A DNA stretch of 44,979 nt from contig NZ_LFLT01000035.1 of assembly GCF_001189955.1 (NCBI RefSeq), positions 1 through 44,979 on the forward strand. The letters run 5' to 3'. Positions 16,794 to 25,073 of the stretch are shown in pieces. The notes under the pieces are model-generated. The model was not told the DNA's origin. It saw only the letters and a list, made by a program, of their open reading frames with translations, and searched no databases. Positions within the stretch are counted from its first letter, which is position 1. Each line of letters starts with the position of its first letter. This stretch comes from Herbaspirillum chlorophenolicum (GTDB taxonomy: Bacteria; Pseudomonadota; Gammaproteobacteria; Burkholderiales; Burkholderiaceae_D). Position numbers and translations under genes: made by a program.

Positions 16794-17805
16794 GGAGTTT
16801 CTCCACTATATGTTCAGCCAGCGCGCCGTCGATGCGCGCCGATACGGGCACGACCCAGATGCGCGGGTCGTTTTGGATGGCCTCGATAGCCCTGCATTTT
16901 ACTGCATCCTTCTCTGTCACCAGGATGACATCGGCCTGCAGGCCGGCGAAAGGATTATCGGAGAAGTCATAATGGTCCGGCAGCGGATGCTCGGCAAACG
17001 CCAGGCCGGCGCCACGCAGGGTGGCGAAAAAACGGCCGGGATTGCCGATACCGGCCACTGCAGCAATGCGTGCTCCACCTTCCCCCATGTTCGCCAGCGG
17101 ACGACGCATGGACGGCGATGCCAACTGAACCGCCTCGCCCGCCTCCAGCCGCATCGCGTAACTGCCGGCCGGAGCCGCGCTGCCGGCAGGCAAATTGGAC
17201 ACGGAAAAATCCCGGCGGCGCGAAGCCGGCTCACGCAGCGGGCCGGCCGGCAACAGCCAGCCATTGCCCACACCGCGCGCATCCGACAGGACGATCTCGA
17301 TGTCGCGCACCAGCGCATAGTGCTGCAAACCATCGTCGGACACCACCACATCCACCTCCGGGTGCGCTACCAACAATGCCCGGCCCGCCGCCACGCGGCG
17401 GCGCCCGACCACCAGCGGCACGCCGGTACGCTGCACGATCAGAAGCGGCTCATCGCCAACCTGCGCCGCGGCCGAACCGGCATGCACTTGCGCCACCGCC
17501 TCGGCGCCGCCCGCGCCATAGCCGCGCGATACCACCCCCGGCGTGTAGCCGGCGGCACGCAAGGCCTCGATTAGCCAGATCGAAAACGGCGTCTTGCCGG
17601 TGCCCCCGACAAACACGTTGCCCACCACGATGACCGGTACCGGCAGGCGTTCCGCGCGCTTGAATCCCAACGCGAACAGCGCACGCCGCAGCGCCGCCAG
17701 CGCGCCGAACAGCAGCGACAGCGGCCACAACAGGCAAGCCAGCGGCCCGCGGCCTTGCCAGGCGCGGGTCAGGATGGCTTCGGCATTGCGGTTGGAGTCG
17801 GCCAT
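16774..17805 (-). CDS. lpxK: Tetraacyldisaccharide 4'-kinase
   Basis: This inner-membrane-associated kinase phosphorylates the lipid A precursor disaccharide at the 4' position to make lipid IVA. It has an N-terminal hydrophobic helix ([19 protein letters not shown]), the Walker A segment [11 protein letters not shown] (about 62-72), and the DDGLQHYAL motif. The start is uncertain: ATG 17803-17805 gives 343 residues, close to family length, while an ATG at 17841 adds 12 residues and sits 7 bases after the exbD stop. Neither has a clear ribosome site. Confidence 0.95.
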   Translation of the reverse strand: MADSNRNAEAILTRAWQGRGPLACLLWPLSLLFGALAALRRALFALGFKRAERLPVPVIVVGNVFVGGTGKTPFSIWLIEALRAAGYTPGVVSRGYGAGGAEAVAQVHAGSAAAQVGDEPLLIVQRTGVPLVVGRRRVAAGRALLVAHPEVDVVVSDDGLQHYALVRDIEIVLSDARGVGNGWLLPAGPLREPASRRRDFSVSNLPAGSAAPAGSYAMRLEAGEAVQLASPSMRRPLANMGEGGARIAAVAGIGNPGRFFATLRGAGLAFAEHPLPDHYDFSDNPFAGLQADVILVTEKDAVKCRAIEAIQNDPRIWVVPVSARIDGALAEHIVEKLRERPTA

Positions 17806-17848
17806 ATTCGATGAGTTTGATGATTGCGGCAGGCGCCGCATCGCACGC

Positions 17849-18274
17849 TTACTTGCTGCTGGACTGCGCCGTGAACGTCACCTTGGGAAAGCCGGCGATG
17901 CGCGCAGCTTCCAGCACATTGATCACGGTCTGGTGCGTCGCCAGTGCATCGGCGTTGATGATGACCACCGGATCGCTCTTGCCGCTGCCCTTGAGCACGG
18001 CCTGCATCTCATCGGCCAGGCCTTGCGCGTCGCGTGCGGAAATACGGTTGTTGTTGATGGCGTAACGGCCCTGCGCATCCACCGCGACATTGATCTCGAA
18101 CGGCTGCTCCAGCGCTTTCTGCGCATCGGCGGTGGGCAGCGTGATCTGCAGCGCGGTGAACTTGCTATAGGTGGTGGTCACCATCAGGAAAATCACGATC
18201 ACCAGCAGCACGTCGATGAACGGGATCAGGTTGATCTCCAGGTCTTCGCGGGGGCGGCCTTTGCGGAAATTCAT
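17849..18274 (-). CDS. exbD: ExbD/TolR-family biopolymer transport protein
   Basis: The 141-residue protein has one N-terminal membrane helix, [18 protein letters not shown], with the proton-carrying Asp near position 21, and a periplasmic C-terminal domain. Together with the ExbB-like protein encoded 12 bases upstream it forms a proton-motive-force-driven inner-membrane motor. The motor energises TonB receptors, or Tol-type or lipid transport processes. The start follows GAGGATG. It is part of the lipid A operon. TolR versus ExbD identity is assigned by context only. Confidence 0.92.
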   Translation of the reverse strand: MNFRKGRPREDLEINLIPFIDVLLVIVIFLMVTTTYSKFTALQITLPTADAQKALEQPFEINVAVDAQGRYAINNNRISARDAQGLADEMQAVLKGSGKSDPVVIINADALATHQTVINVLEAARIAGFPKVTFTAQSSSK

Positions 18275-18286
18275 GGCAACATCCTC

Positions 18287-18892
18287 TTAGCGACGCACGT
18301 CATGCACGATGTCGACGAACTTGACCGCCTGCTGCTCCATGTCGACCACGAAGCTGTCGACCAGCGCGCGGAAATGGCGGTAGAACACCAGCGCAGGCAT
18401 GGCGATGGCCAGGCCGAAGCCGGTGTTGTACAGCGCGATGGAAATGCCGTGCGCCAGTTGCGCCGGATTGGTGCCGGCGGCGTTCTGCGACGCGAAAATC
18501 TCGATCATGCCGACCACCGTGCCGAACAGGCCCATCAGCGGCGCCAGCGAGGCAATCGTGCCCAGCGTGGTGAGGAAGCGCTCCAGCCGGTGCGCGGCGG
18601 CCTGGCCGGCCTCTTCGATGGCTTCCTTCATCACTTCGCGTGGGGAATCGACGTTGCGCAGGCCGGCCGCCAGCACATGGCCGAGCGGGGAATTCTGCTC
18701 CAGCTTGTCGATCACGTCGTCGTTGACGCGGCCGCTCTGGTAGACGCGCACCACTTCGCCCAGCAACTCCGGCGGCAAGACCCGGGCGCGGCGCAGATAG
18801 ACCAGTCTTTCGATGATCAGCGCCAGGCCGATGATGGATGCGATCAGCAAAGGCCAGATCGGCCAGCCGGCGGCGAGGATGATGGCGAGCAA
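18287..18892 (-). CDS. exbB: ExbB/TolQ/MotA proton channel protein
   Basis: The 201-residue inner-membrane protein has three helices: the first at AGWPIWPLLIASIIGLALIIERL, the other two around TLGTIASLAPLMGLFGTVVGM and GLAIAMPALVFY. The chosen start is TTG at 18890-18892, six bases after AGGAG. It gives the usual short N-terminus, whereas the longer open frame to 18967 adds 25 residues unlike the family. It is first in the exbB-exbD-lpxK-trm112-kdsB operon and diverges from xseA. It is the stator-like partner of ExbD. Confidence 0.9.
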   Translation of the reverse strand: MLAIILAAGWPIWPLLIASIIGLALIIERLVYLRRARVLPPELLGEVVRVYQSGRVNDDVIDKLEQNSPLGHVLAAGLRNVDSPREVMKEAIEEAGQAAAHRLERFLTTLGTIASLAPLMGLFGTVVGMIEIFASQNAAGTNPAQLAHGISIALYNTGFGLAIAMPALVFYRHFRALVDSFVVDMEQQAVKFVDIVHDVRR

Positions 18893-19040
18893 AACGAACT
18901 CCTGTAGGGGAAGAAAACGGATACGGGTGCAGAATGTAGCCTGTTGCAGCGCTACGGGCAAGCGCAACCCGGCAGCTGTTGGCTTTACAATGCGGGAGAC
19001 ATTTTATCGCCCTCTATAAGATAGTAGATAGCCGCCCGCC

Positions 19041-20423
19041 ATGCCTGCCGACAAATACCCCCCCTTCCGCACCGCCCAGCCCGCCGCCGGCGACTCCGGC
19101 CCGCCGGTGCTGACGGTGTCGGCCCTGAACCAGTCGGTGGCGCGGGTGCTGGAGCGCACCTTTCCGCTGATCTGGGTCTCGGGAGAAATCTCCAACTTCA
19201 CCCGCGCCGCTTCCGGCCACTGGTATTTCAACCTCAAGGACGACGGCGCCCAGGTACGCGCCGTCATGTTCAAGGGCCGCGCCCAGTACGCCGGCTTCGC
19301 GCCGCGCGAAGGCGACAAGGTCGAAGTGCGCACCCTGGTCACACTGTACGCGCCGCGCGGCGACTACCAGCTCAACGTGGAAGCGATCCGCCGATCCGGC
19401 GTGGGCGACCTGTACGCGGCCTTCCTGCAACTCAAGGAAAAGCTGGAACGCGAAGGCCTGTTCGACCGCGCAACCAAGCGGCCGCTGCCGGCCTTCCCGC
19501 GCCGCATCGGCATCGTCACCAGCCCGCAGGCAGCGGCGCTGCGCGACGTACTGACCACGCTGCGCCGCCGCGCGCCGCATGTGGAAGTCATCCTTTATCC
19601 GACCCCGGTGCAAGGCGATGGCTCGGCCCAGCGCATCGCCGCCGCCATCGACACCGCCTCCGCGCGCGCCGAATGCGACGTGCTGCTGGTATGCCGCGGT
19701 GGCGGCAGCATCGAAGACCTGTGGTCGTTCAACGAAGAGGTGGTGGCACGCGCCATCGCCGGCTGCTCGATGCCGGTAGTTTCGGGCGTCGGCCACGAAA
19801 CCGATTTCACCATTGCAGACTTCGCCGCCGACTTGCGCGCCCCCACCCCCACCGCAGCCGCCGAGCTGGCCGCGACGGCGCAGGAAGACTGGCTGGCCGA
19901 GCTGCGCGCCCACGCCCAGGACCTGACGCGCGCGCTACGCCGCACGCTCACGGAAAAGGCGCAAACAGTCGACTGGATGTCGCGCCGGCTGGTCAATCCG
20001 GCCGCCTACATCCAGCATGAGCGCGTCAAGCTGCAGGCGCTGCAAACCCGCCTCTCGCACGCCACCCGCGTGCCGCTGACGCAAATGCGCCACCGCTTGC
20101 AACAGTTGTCCACCCGCCTGGCGCACCAGTTGCCCGATACCGCCCACGCACGGCGCGACGTCTCCGACCTGGCGCGCCGCCTGCATGGCGCACTGGCCGC
20201 GCAGCAGCTGCGCCAACGCCAGGCACTGGCCGGCCTGAACACCCAGCTCGAGCTGCTCAACCCGCAGCGCACGCTGGAACGCGGCTACGCCATCGTCACC
20301 GACCGCCAAGGCCGGGTGCTGCACTCGCCCGCCGAGTTGTCGGCGCGCAGCCAGATCACGGTCCGGCTGGCGCAAGGCAGCGCTGAGGTCGATATCGCCG
20401 GCGTGCAGCCGCGGCTGGACTGA
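19041..20423 (+). CDS. xseA: Exodeoxyribonuclease VII large subunit
   Basis: The 460-residue catalytic subunit of ExoVII degrades single-stranded DNA from both ends. The N-terminal OB-fold begins [31 protein letters not shown]. The nuclease core includes [15 protein letters not shown] and [16 protein letters not shown], then [18 protein letters not shown] long coiled coil and the RGYAIV motif follow near the C-terminus. No clear ribosome site precedes the ATG. The small subunit gene (xseB) is not adjacent, which is usual. Confidence 0.96.
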   Translation: MPADKYPPFRTAQPAAGDSGPPVLTVSALNQSVARVLERTFPLIWVSGEISNFTRAASGHWYFNLKDDGAQVRAVMFKGRAQYAGFAPREGDKVEVRTLVTLYAPRGDYQLNVEAIRRSGVGDLYAAFLQLKEKLEREGLFDRATKRPLPAFPRRIGIVTSPQAAALRDVLTTLRRRAPHVEVILYPTPVQGDGSAQRIAAAIDTASARAECDVLLVCRGGGSIEDLWSFNEEVVARAIAGCSMPVVSGVGHETDFTIADFAADLRAPTPTAAAELAATAQEDWLAELRAHAQDLTRALRRTLTEKAQTVDWMSRRLVNPAAYIQHERVKLQALQTRLSHATRVPLTQMRHRLQQLSTRLAHQLPDTAHARRDVSDLARRLHGALAAQQLRQRQALAGLNTQLELLNPQRTLERGYAIVTDRQGRVLHSPAELSARSQITVRLAQGSAEVDIAGVQPRLD

Positions 20424-20517
20424 CACCGGCCATTCGATTTTTTATAAGCATTTTCTCGCCGGACGCAGGCAGGAGAGGCGATACCGGATTTCCATCATTG
20501 TGTCTGAATGACGCCAA

Positions 20518-21198
20518 CTATTTGGATTCTGTACTCTTCAGAACATGCACTATCTCGTTGCCGGTTTCCTCGATATGCGCCCTTAGCAGCTTCTGAACCT
20601 CTTCGCTTTTGCGCTGCCGGCACAACTCCAGGATCGCCCTATGATCATCTTGTGATTGCTGCTTGTAAGCAGTCTTGCTCCACAACAGCCGAAGATAAGG
20701 TTCCAAGCTTGTTCTGAGACGGTCAAGAATAGCGACGGTACGGGGCATTCCTGCTTTCGCATACAAACATTGATGGAAATTCAAGTTGTTTGTAATCAGC
20801 GAATCTATGTCCTGTACTTGCTCCAGCGCTGCTATCGCTGCCTCAGCGGCAGAAAAATCATCTTCCTCAAGCAGTGGTATGGCCGCTGCCAGCAACTTTG
20901 CTTCCAAGGTTGCGCGCAGATCTGTAATTTCATCAACATCGTCGGCCGACAATAAATAGACGACGGCCCCGCGGCGAGGAATCACCTCCACCAAGCCTTC
21001 GTGTTCAAGCATGCGAAATGCTTCTCGCACTGTCACCTGACTAACCACGAACTGCTTGGCAATCGCATCTTGCCGCAACGGTTCCCCGCCTTTCAGTACG
21101 CCTTTCAGGATGGCGTCGCGCAGTGCATCAGCAATTGAAGCTGTCGCGGGCTGACGCTTGGCGATCGATTCTTGCGCAAATGTTTCCAGTATTTCCAT
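20518..21198 (-). CDS. GntR-family transcriptional regulator, FCD subfamily
   Basis: The 226-residue regulator has an N-terminal winged helix-turn-helix (about residues 18-82: SIADALRDAILKG, then VSQVTVREAFRMLEHEGLV). The C-terminal FCD ligand domain has conserved His residues in NLNFHQCLY, DDHRAIL and LRAHIEE that usually bind a metal and a carboxylate ligand. The start is the ATG at 21196-21198 behind GAGGTG. It diverges from the HAD-SBP genes across a promoter with two identical palindromes, its likely operators. The effector is probably an amino or hydroxy acid, inferred from the neighbours. Confidence 0.93.
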   Translation of the reverse strand: MEILETFAQESIAKRQPATASIADALRDAILKGVLKGGEPLRQDAIAKQFVVSQVTVREAFRMLEHEGLVEVIPRRGAVVYLLSADDVDEITDLRATLEAKLLAAAIPLLEEDDFSAAEAAIAALEQVQDIDSLITNNLNFHQCLYAKAGMPRTVAILDRLRTSLEPYLRLLWSKTAYKQQSQDDHRAILELCRQRKSEEVQKLLRAHIEETGNEIVHVLKSTESK

Positions 21199-21233
21199 AT
21201 TCACCTCGGTTTCCAACATCTTACCAAAATTGG

Positions 21234-21262
21234 TTGACGAGATCGATTATCGATAATAGCAT
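21234..21262 (+). promoter_or_regulatory. Promoter of the HAD-SBP transcript
   Basis: TTGACG (21234-21239), a 17-base spacer and TAGCAT (21257-21262) fit sigma-70. The first operator palindrome fills the spacer, so a bound regulator would block RNA polymerase. Confidence 0.5.
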
Positions 21263-21281
21263 TATCAATTATCGATAATCG
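21244..21281. promoter_or_regulatory. Double palindromic operator, likely for the GntR protein
   Basis: ATTATCGATAAT occurs twice, at 21246-21257 and 21268-21279, with centres 22 bp apart (two helix turns). Flanking CG makes the whole stretch symmetric: CGATTATCGATAAT...ATTATCGATAATCG. Its position between divergent gntR and HAD genes suggests cooperative repression and autoregulation. Confidence 0.75.
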
Positions 21282-21299
21282 ATTAATTAAAGGAAAACC

Positions 21300-22025
21300 A
21301 TGAAACTGAACATGAACAACTTCGATGCCCTGACTTTCGACGTCTATGGAACGTTGATTGACTGGGAGCCCACCATCATCTCCATGTTCCACAGCACCGC
21401 AGAGCAACACGGTGTCGAGCTGTCGCGCGATCAGTTGCTGATGGAATTTGACAAGGCACGTGCCGCTCTGCAGCGCATCCGCCCAGCCCTGCTTTATCCC
21501 GATGTGCTGCGCGAATCCTATCGCCAGTTCTGCGCCAGCTACGGCATGCCCGTCAATGACCAGGAATGCGAGGTCTATGCAAATTCCGTCATGCTGTGGC
21601 CCACATTCGAAGATACCCGTAACGCGATGGCAACACTCCAGAAACGTTACAAGATCGGCTTGTTGAGCAACATCGACAACACGTCTATCCAGTTCTCCGA
21701 GCGCAAGCTTGGCATCAAAGCCGACGTGATCGTGACGGCTGAGAACGTCAACGCCTACAAACCCGATCACGCCCATTTCGAGTCCGCCTTTGAGGCGTTT
21801 GCTGCGATGGGTATCCCGAAGGAACGCATCCTGCATGTCGGCCAAAGCCTGCGCGCCGATGTCATTCCCGCCAACCAGCTCGGCATTTCCTGCGTATGGA
21901 TCAAGCGCCCAGGCCGCAGCCTCGGCTCCAGGCCCGAGGACGCACAAGGCGCCAAGGCGGATCTCGAACTCGACACGATGCGTGAGCTGGCGCTGTATCA
22001 CGTTGCACAGCAGGCGTTGCTGTAA
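21300..22025 (+). CDS. HAD-superfamily hydrolase, haloacid dehalogenase type II-like
   Basis: This 241-residue cytoplasmic hydrolase has nucleophile Asp14 in FDVYGTLID, with Tyr at +2 as in L-2-haloacid dehalogenases rather than the Asp of phosphatases. Motif II is LLSNID (Ser123), motif III Lys154 (YKPDH), and motif IV HVGQSLRAD (Asp187). Residues that set dehalogenase specificity differ: the usual SSN of motif IV reads GQS here, and the Tyr after KPD is Phe. True dehalogenase activity is therefore doubtful. A strong AAAGGA site precedes the ATG. It is the first gene of a probable operon with the binding-protein gene 56 bases on. Confidence 0.85.
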   Translation: MKLNMNNFDALTFDVYGTLIDWEPTIISMFHSTAEQHGVELSRDQLLMEFDKARAALQRIRPALLYPDVLRESYRQFCASYGMPVNDQECEVYANSVMLWPTFEDTRNAMATLQKRYKIGLLSNIDNTSIQFSERKLGIKADVIVTAENVNAYKPDHAHFESAFEAFAAMGIPKERILHVGQSLRADVIPANQLGISCVWIKRPGRSLGSRPEDAQGAKADLELDTMRELALYHVAQQALL

Positions 22026-22081
22026 AAAATATCCGTACGAGTTTCGCGGCAACTTAACTGAACTGATACAGGGAGGGCAGT

Positions 22082-22972
22082 ATGAAGATCGCAAGACCCG
22101 CAATGAAGAAGTTGTTTATCGCTATCGGCGCACCAATCCTGATGATCGCGGCCGCAAGCGTGGCTCACGCGCAAAGCGCCGATTCGACAATCAACAGAAT
22201 CAAGTCCACCAACAAGATCAAGATAGGCGTGCGCGACTTCAGCATTCCTTTCTCTTACCTGGATTCCAATCAAAAGCCCATCGGCTATTCGATCGACTTA
22301 TGTATGGCGGTGGTCGATTCGCTCAAGAAGGAGTTGAATCTCCCGAATCTTGAAGTGGTCACGCAATCGGTTGATCTGTCCACGCGCATACCACTTGTCC
22401 AAAACGGCACCATCGACATGGAATGCGGGTCAACGGTCAACACGCTCGCTCGCCAAAAGCAGGTCGATTTTTCCTATGTCACGGCGGTTGCGGCAGATCA
22501 GCTTCTGGTGAAAGCCAATTCCCCCGTCAAGGAGCTGGAAGACCTTGCAGGGAAGGTCATCGCTCTTCCAAATGCATCAACCAGCATGGCCATGCTGCTC
22601 AGTGCGAACAGCAAGCGCAATCTCAACGTGCGCTTCCTATATGTGCGGGAACAAGCGGAGGGGCTCCTGGCGGTTCAAACGGGACGAGCTGATGCGTACA
22701 TCACCGACAACACGATCCTCTACGGCCTGAGGAAAAACTCCAAAAACCCGGAGGAATTCCGCATCACCGGCCGGCCGCTCTCGTACCTTCCTTACGGGAT
22801 CCTTGTGGCCAAGAACAATTCCACTTTGATGGCAATCATCAATCGCACAATTGCCGAGAAATTCCGCAATGGCGAAGGGAAGTCGCTTTATGAAAAGTGG
22901 TTCGGGCAGTTAGGCATGCCTCTGTCGCCTGTCACCAAAGCAGCTTTTGAATTGAACTCGATCCCGGATTAA
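22082..22972 (+). CDS. Periplasmic amino-acid-binding protein of an ABC importer (glutamate/aspartate type)
   Basis: The 296-residue exported protein has a signal peptide (about residues 1-30, MKKLFIAIG to AHA). The family-3 solute-binding fold shows IKIGVRDFSIPFSYLD, DLCMAVVDSLKKEL, IPLVQNGTIDMECGSTVNT and RADAYITDNTIL. The pattern is closest to GltI-like binders of acidic amino acids. GGGAGG lies 5 bases before the ATG. No permease or ATPase genes are present nearby, so it must borrow components encoded elsewhere. A terminator follows at once. Confidence 0.9.
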   Translation: MKIARPAMKKLFIAIGAPILMIAAASVAHAQSADSTINRIKSTNKIKIGVRDFSIPFSYLDSNQKPIGYSIDLCMAVVDSLKKELNLPNLEVVTQSVDLSTRIPLVQNGTIDMECGSTVNTLARQKQVDFSYVTAVAADQLLVKANSPVKELEDLAGKVIALPNASTSMAMLLSANSKRNLNVRFLYVREQAEGLLAVQTGRADAYITDNTILYGLRKNSKNPEEFRITGRPLSYLPYGILVAKNNSTLMAIINRTIAEKFRNGEGKSLYEKWFGQLGMPLSPVTKAAFELNSIPD

Positions 22973-22979
22973 ACGTTTA

Positions 22980-23010
22980 GCCGCCCACCTCACCGTGGGC
23001 GGTTCTTTTT
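22980..23010 (+). terminator. Intrinsic terminator after the binding-protein gene
   Basis: The stem CCGCCCAC (22981-22988)/GTGGGCGG (22995-23002) is followed by TTCTTTTT. It ends only 16 bases before the next start codon, so it may act as a step-down point within the module. Confidence 0.85.
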
Positions 23011-23026
23011 GTACAGGTGTATTTAT

Positions 23027-24046
23027 ATGACCTTGGAAAAATCCATCCAGCATTCCACCTTGGGCATGCTGCGCATCCCGAACTTTTCGGATATTGAATC
23101 CGCTTCCCAAAGAATTGCTCCTTACGTCACGCGTACACCGTTACTGAGATCCCCTATCTTGGACAAGTTGGCTGGAGCACCCGTCTGGTTGAAAGCAGAA
23201 AACTTGCAACTCACCGGCGCATTCAAATTGCGCGGCGCATTCAACGCGTTACTCACGCTAGATGAAGAAACACGTAGTCGGGGTGTCATAGCGTACTCAA
23301 CAGGAAATCATGGCCAAGCGATTGCCTACGCAGCCAATCGATTAGGAATTCAGGCCACAGTGATCATGCCGGCTGACGCTCCCAAGACGAAGATGGATGG
23401 CGTCAGACGCTACGGGGCTATCGTGCATCAGTACGATCGGCACACCGAGAGCCGAGAAGAAATAGGCATGCAAATCCTGCAGCGTACTGGCGCAACGCTG
23501 ATTCCGCCGGGCGACCAGCCCGATGTCATTGCAGGCCAAGGCACCGTCGTTTTCGAAGCCTGGAATCAGCTACAGGAAGAACAGCGCTCCACGATACGCA
23601 AGATCCTGGTGCCATGCGGCGGCGGCGGGCTGGCGGCAGGCACTTGCATTGCGATGTCCAGTTTGGCCAAAGAGACAGAGATCTTTGCGGTCGAACCGTT
23701 TGGTTTTGACGATACGGTGACGTCATTGGCAAGCGGCAAGCGGGAAAAAATTATTGGGAACAATCAAACGCTGTGCGACGCATTGATGGCCTCCATACCA
23801 GCCGAACTCCCTTTCGCCGTCAACTCCGCTTATTTAACCGGCGCCGTCGCAGTAACAGATGACGAAGTCAAACAGGCAATCCGATTCGCTATCGATACAC
23901 TACGCCTGGTCATCGAGCCCGGCGGTATCGTTGCCCTGGCCGCGATTCTGGCAAGAAAAATCCAATTGAATGGTGAACCTGCATTGGTAGTGCTTTCTGG
24001 TGGAAATATTGACACCGACATTCTGTCCAGCATCCTTGCTACTTGA
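23027..24046 (+). CDS. PLP-dependent serine/threonine-type dehydratase (hydroxyaspartate or threonine ammonia-lyase-like)
   Basis: The 339-residue fold-type II PLP enzyme has cofactor Lys67 in TGAFKLRGA, the substrate loop STGNHGQA (91-98), the phosphate loop CGGGGLAAG (197-205) and the C-terminal SGGN motif. It lacks an ACT regulatory domain, so it is a catabolic-type enzyme. Candidate substrates are threonine, serine or threo-3-hydroxyaspartate; an acidic substrate would suit the adjacent glutamate/aspartate-type binding protein (inference). The start is ATG 23027 after AGGTG; Met14 is an alternative. Base composition is visibly less GC-rich than in xseA or sodB. Confidence 0.88.
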   Translation: MTLEKSIQHSTLGMLRIPNFSDIESASQRIAPYVTRTPLLRSPILDKLAGAPVWLKAENLQLTGAFKLRGAFNALLTLDEETRSRGVIAYSTGNHGQAIAYAANRLGIQATVIMPADAPKTKMDGVRRYGAIVHQYDRHTESREEIGMQILQRTGATLIPPGDQPDVIAGQGTVVFEAWNQLQEEQRSTIRKILVPCGGGGLAAGTCIAMSSLAKETEIFAVEPFGFDDTVTSLASGKREKIIGNNQTLCDALMASIPAELPFAVNSAYLTGAVAVTDDEVKQAIRFAIDTLRLVIEPGGIVALAAILARKIQLNGEPALVVLSGGNIDTDILSSILAT

Positions 24047-24327
24047 CCTTGCCTCAAATTCTCGACGCGTTACATGCGTGACACATCCCAGACCAACGAG
24101 TGAATAAGCCGCAAGCTCCGGCCGCATGCGGGCTGCGCCGGATTTTCTCCTGTTCCCGCCAAAGCCCCGCAGATGAGAATAATTCCAATTTACAAAATAC
24201 CCAGTGCCGGCGCGGCTTGGCGGCCTATTGACCGGATGCAAAGAATCCATATCCGCTTTAGAATCGCAGGTTCAGAACAGACCCTCGGTAATCACCTGAT
24301 ACCTCAACAAGACTGAAAGGATTCACC

Positions 24328-24906
24328 ATGGCACATACCCTTCCGGCACTGCCTTACGCTCTGGACGCGCTGGCGCCCACGATTTCCAAAGAGACCCTGG
24401 AATACCACTATGGCAAGCACCACCAGACCTATGTGACCAACCTGAACAACCTGATCCCGGGCACCGAATTCGAAAACCTGTCCCTGGAAGACATCATCAA
24501 GAAGTCCTCCGGCGGCGTCTTCAACAACGCGGCCCAAATCTGGAACCACACCTTCTACTGGAACGGCCTGACCCCGAAGGGCCAAGGCGCTCCTAGCGGC
24601 GCGCTGGCTGACGCCATCAATGCCAAGTGGGGTACGTTCGACGCCTTCAAGGCCGAGTTCACCAAGCAAGGCCTGGCCAACTTCGGTTCCGGCTGGACCT
24701 GGCTGGTCAAGAAGGCTGACGGTTCGCTGGACATCGTCAACACCACCGGCGCCGGCACCCCGCTGACCACCGACAGCAAAGCTCTGCTGACCGTGGACGT
24801 GTGGGAACACGCTTACTACATCGACTACCGCAACGCCCGCGCCAAGTACGTGGAAGCGTTCTGGGGCATCATCAACTGGGATTTCGTCGCCAAGAACTTC
24901 GCGTAA
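24328..24906 (+). CDS. sodB: Superoxide dismutase [Fe]
   Basis: The 192-residue cytoplasmic enzyme dismutates superoxide. Metal ligands are His27 (EYHYGKHH), the His of [11 protein letters not shown], and Asp and His in [11 protein letters not shown]. The Gln in AAQ, on the N-terminal domain, is the mark of the iron rather than manganese form. The ribosome site GAAAGGA is 6-8 bases before the ATG. It is a single gene with its own terminator. In related betaproteobacteria sodB is often beside xseA; here a four-gene module separates them. Confidence 0.97.
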   Translation: MAHTLPALPYALDALAPTISKETLEYHYGKHHQTYVTNLNNLIPGTEFENLSLEDIIKKSSGGVFNNAAQIWNHTFYWNGLTPKGQGAPSGALADAINAKWGTFDAFKAEFTKQGLANFGSGWTWLVKKADGSLDIVNTTGAGTPLTTDSKALLTVDVWEHAYYIDYRNARAKYVEAFWGIINWDFVAKNFA

Positions 24907-24930
24907 TCGGCGCCGCCTTTCCGGCACATG

Positions 24931-24962
24931 AAAAGAGCCACGCAATGCGTGGCTCTTTTCTT
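24931..24962 (+). terminator. Intrinsic terminator of sodB
   Basis: A 12-14 bp stem, AAAAGAGCCACGC (from 24931) with GCGTGGCTCTTTT (to 24959), is followed by CTTTT. The symmetry may also stop opposing transcription. Confidence 0.93.
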
Positions 24963-25073
24963 TTACGGGACGTGCCCGCAGCCACGCCAACGCCTGCCTA
25001 TCCGGTATGATCACTCCACCCGAGCACCCCGCAAAAAACAAAAGCGCCTCCAAGATCAGACAGAGACACTCCC

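Noticed and set aside
24121..24130. CCGCATGCGG palindrome upstream of sodB
   Set aside because: Ten-base palindromes of this composition are expected by chance in GC-rich DNA, and it is not placed at a promoter.
20424..24327. Search by eye for direct repeats or a tRNA end flanking the four-gene module
   Set aside because: None found at either border, so there is no evidence for an integrase-type island.
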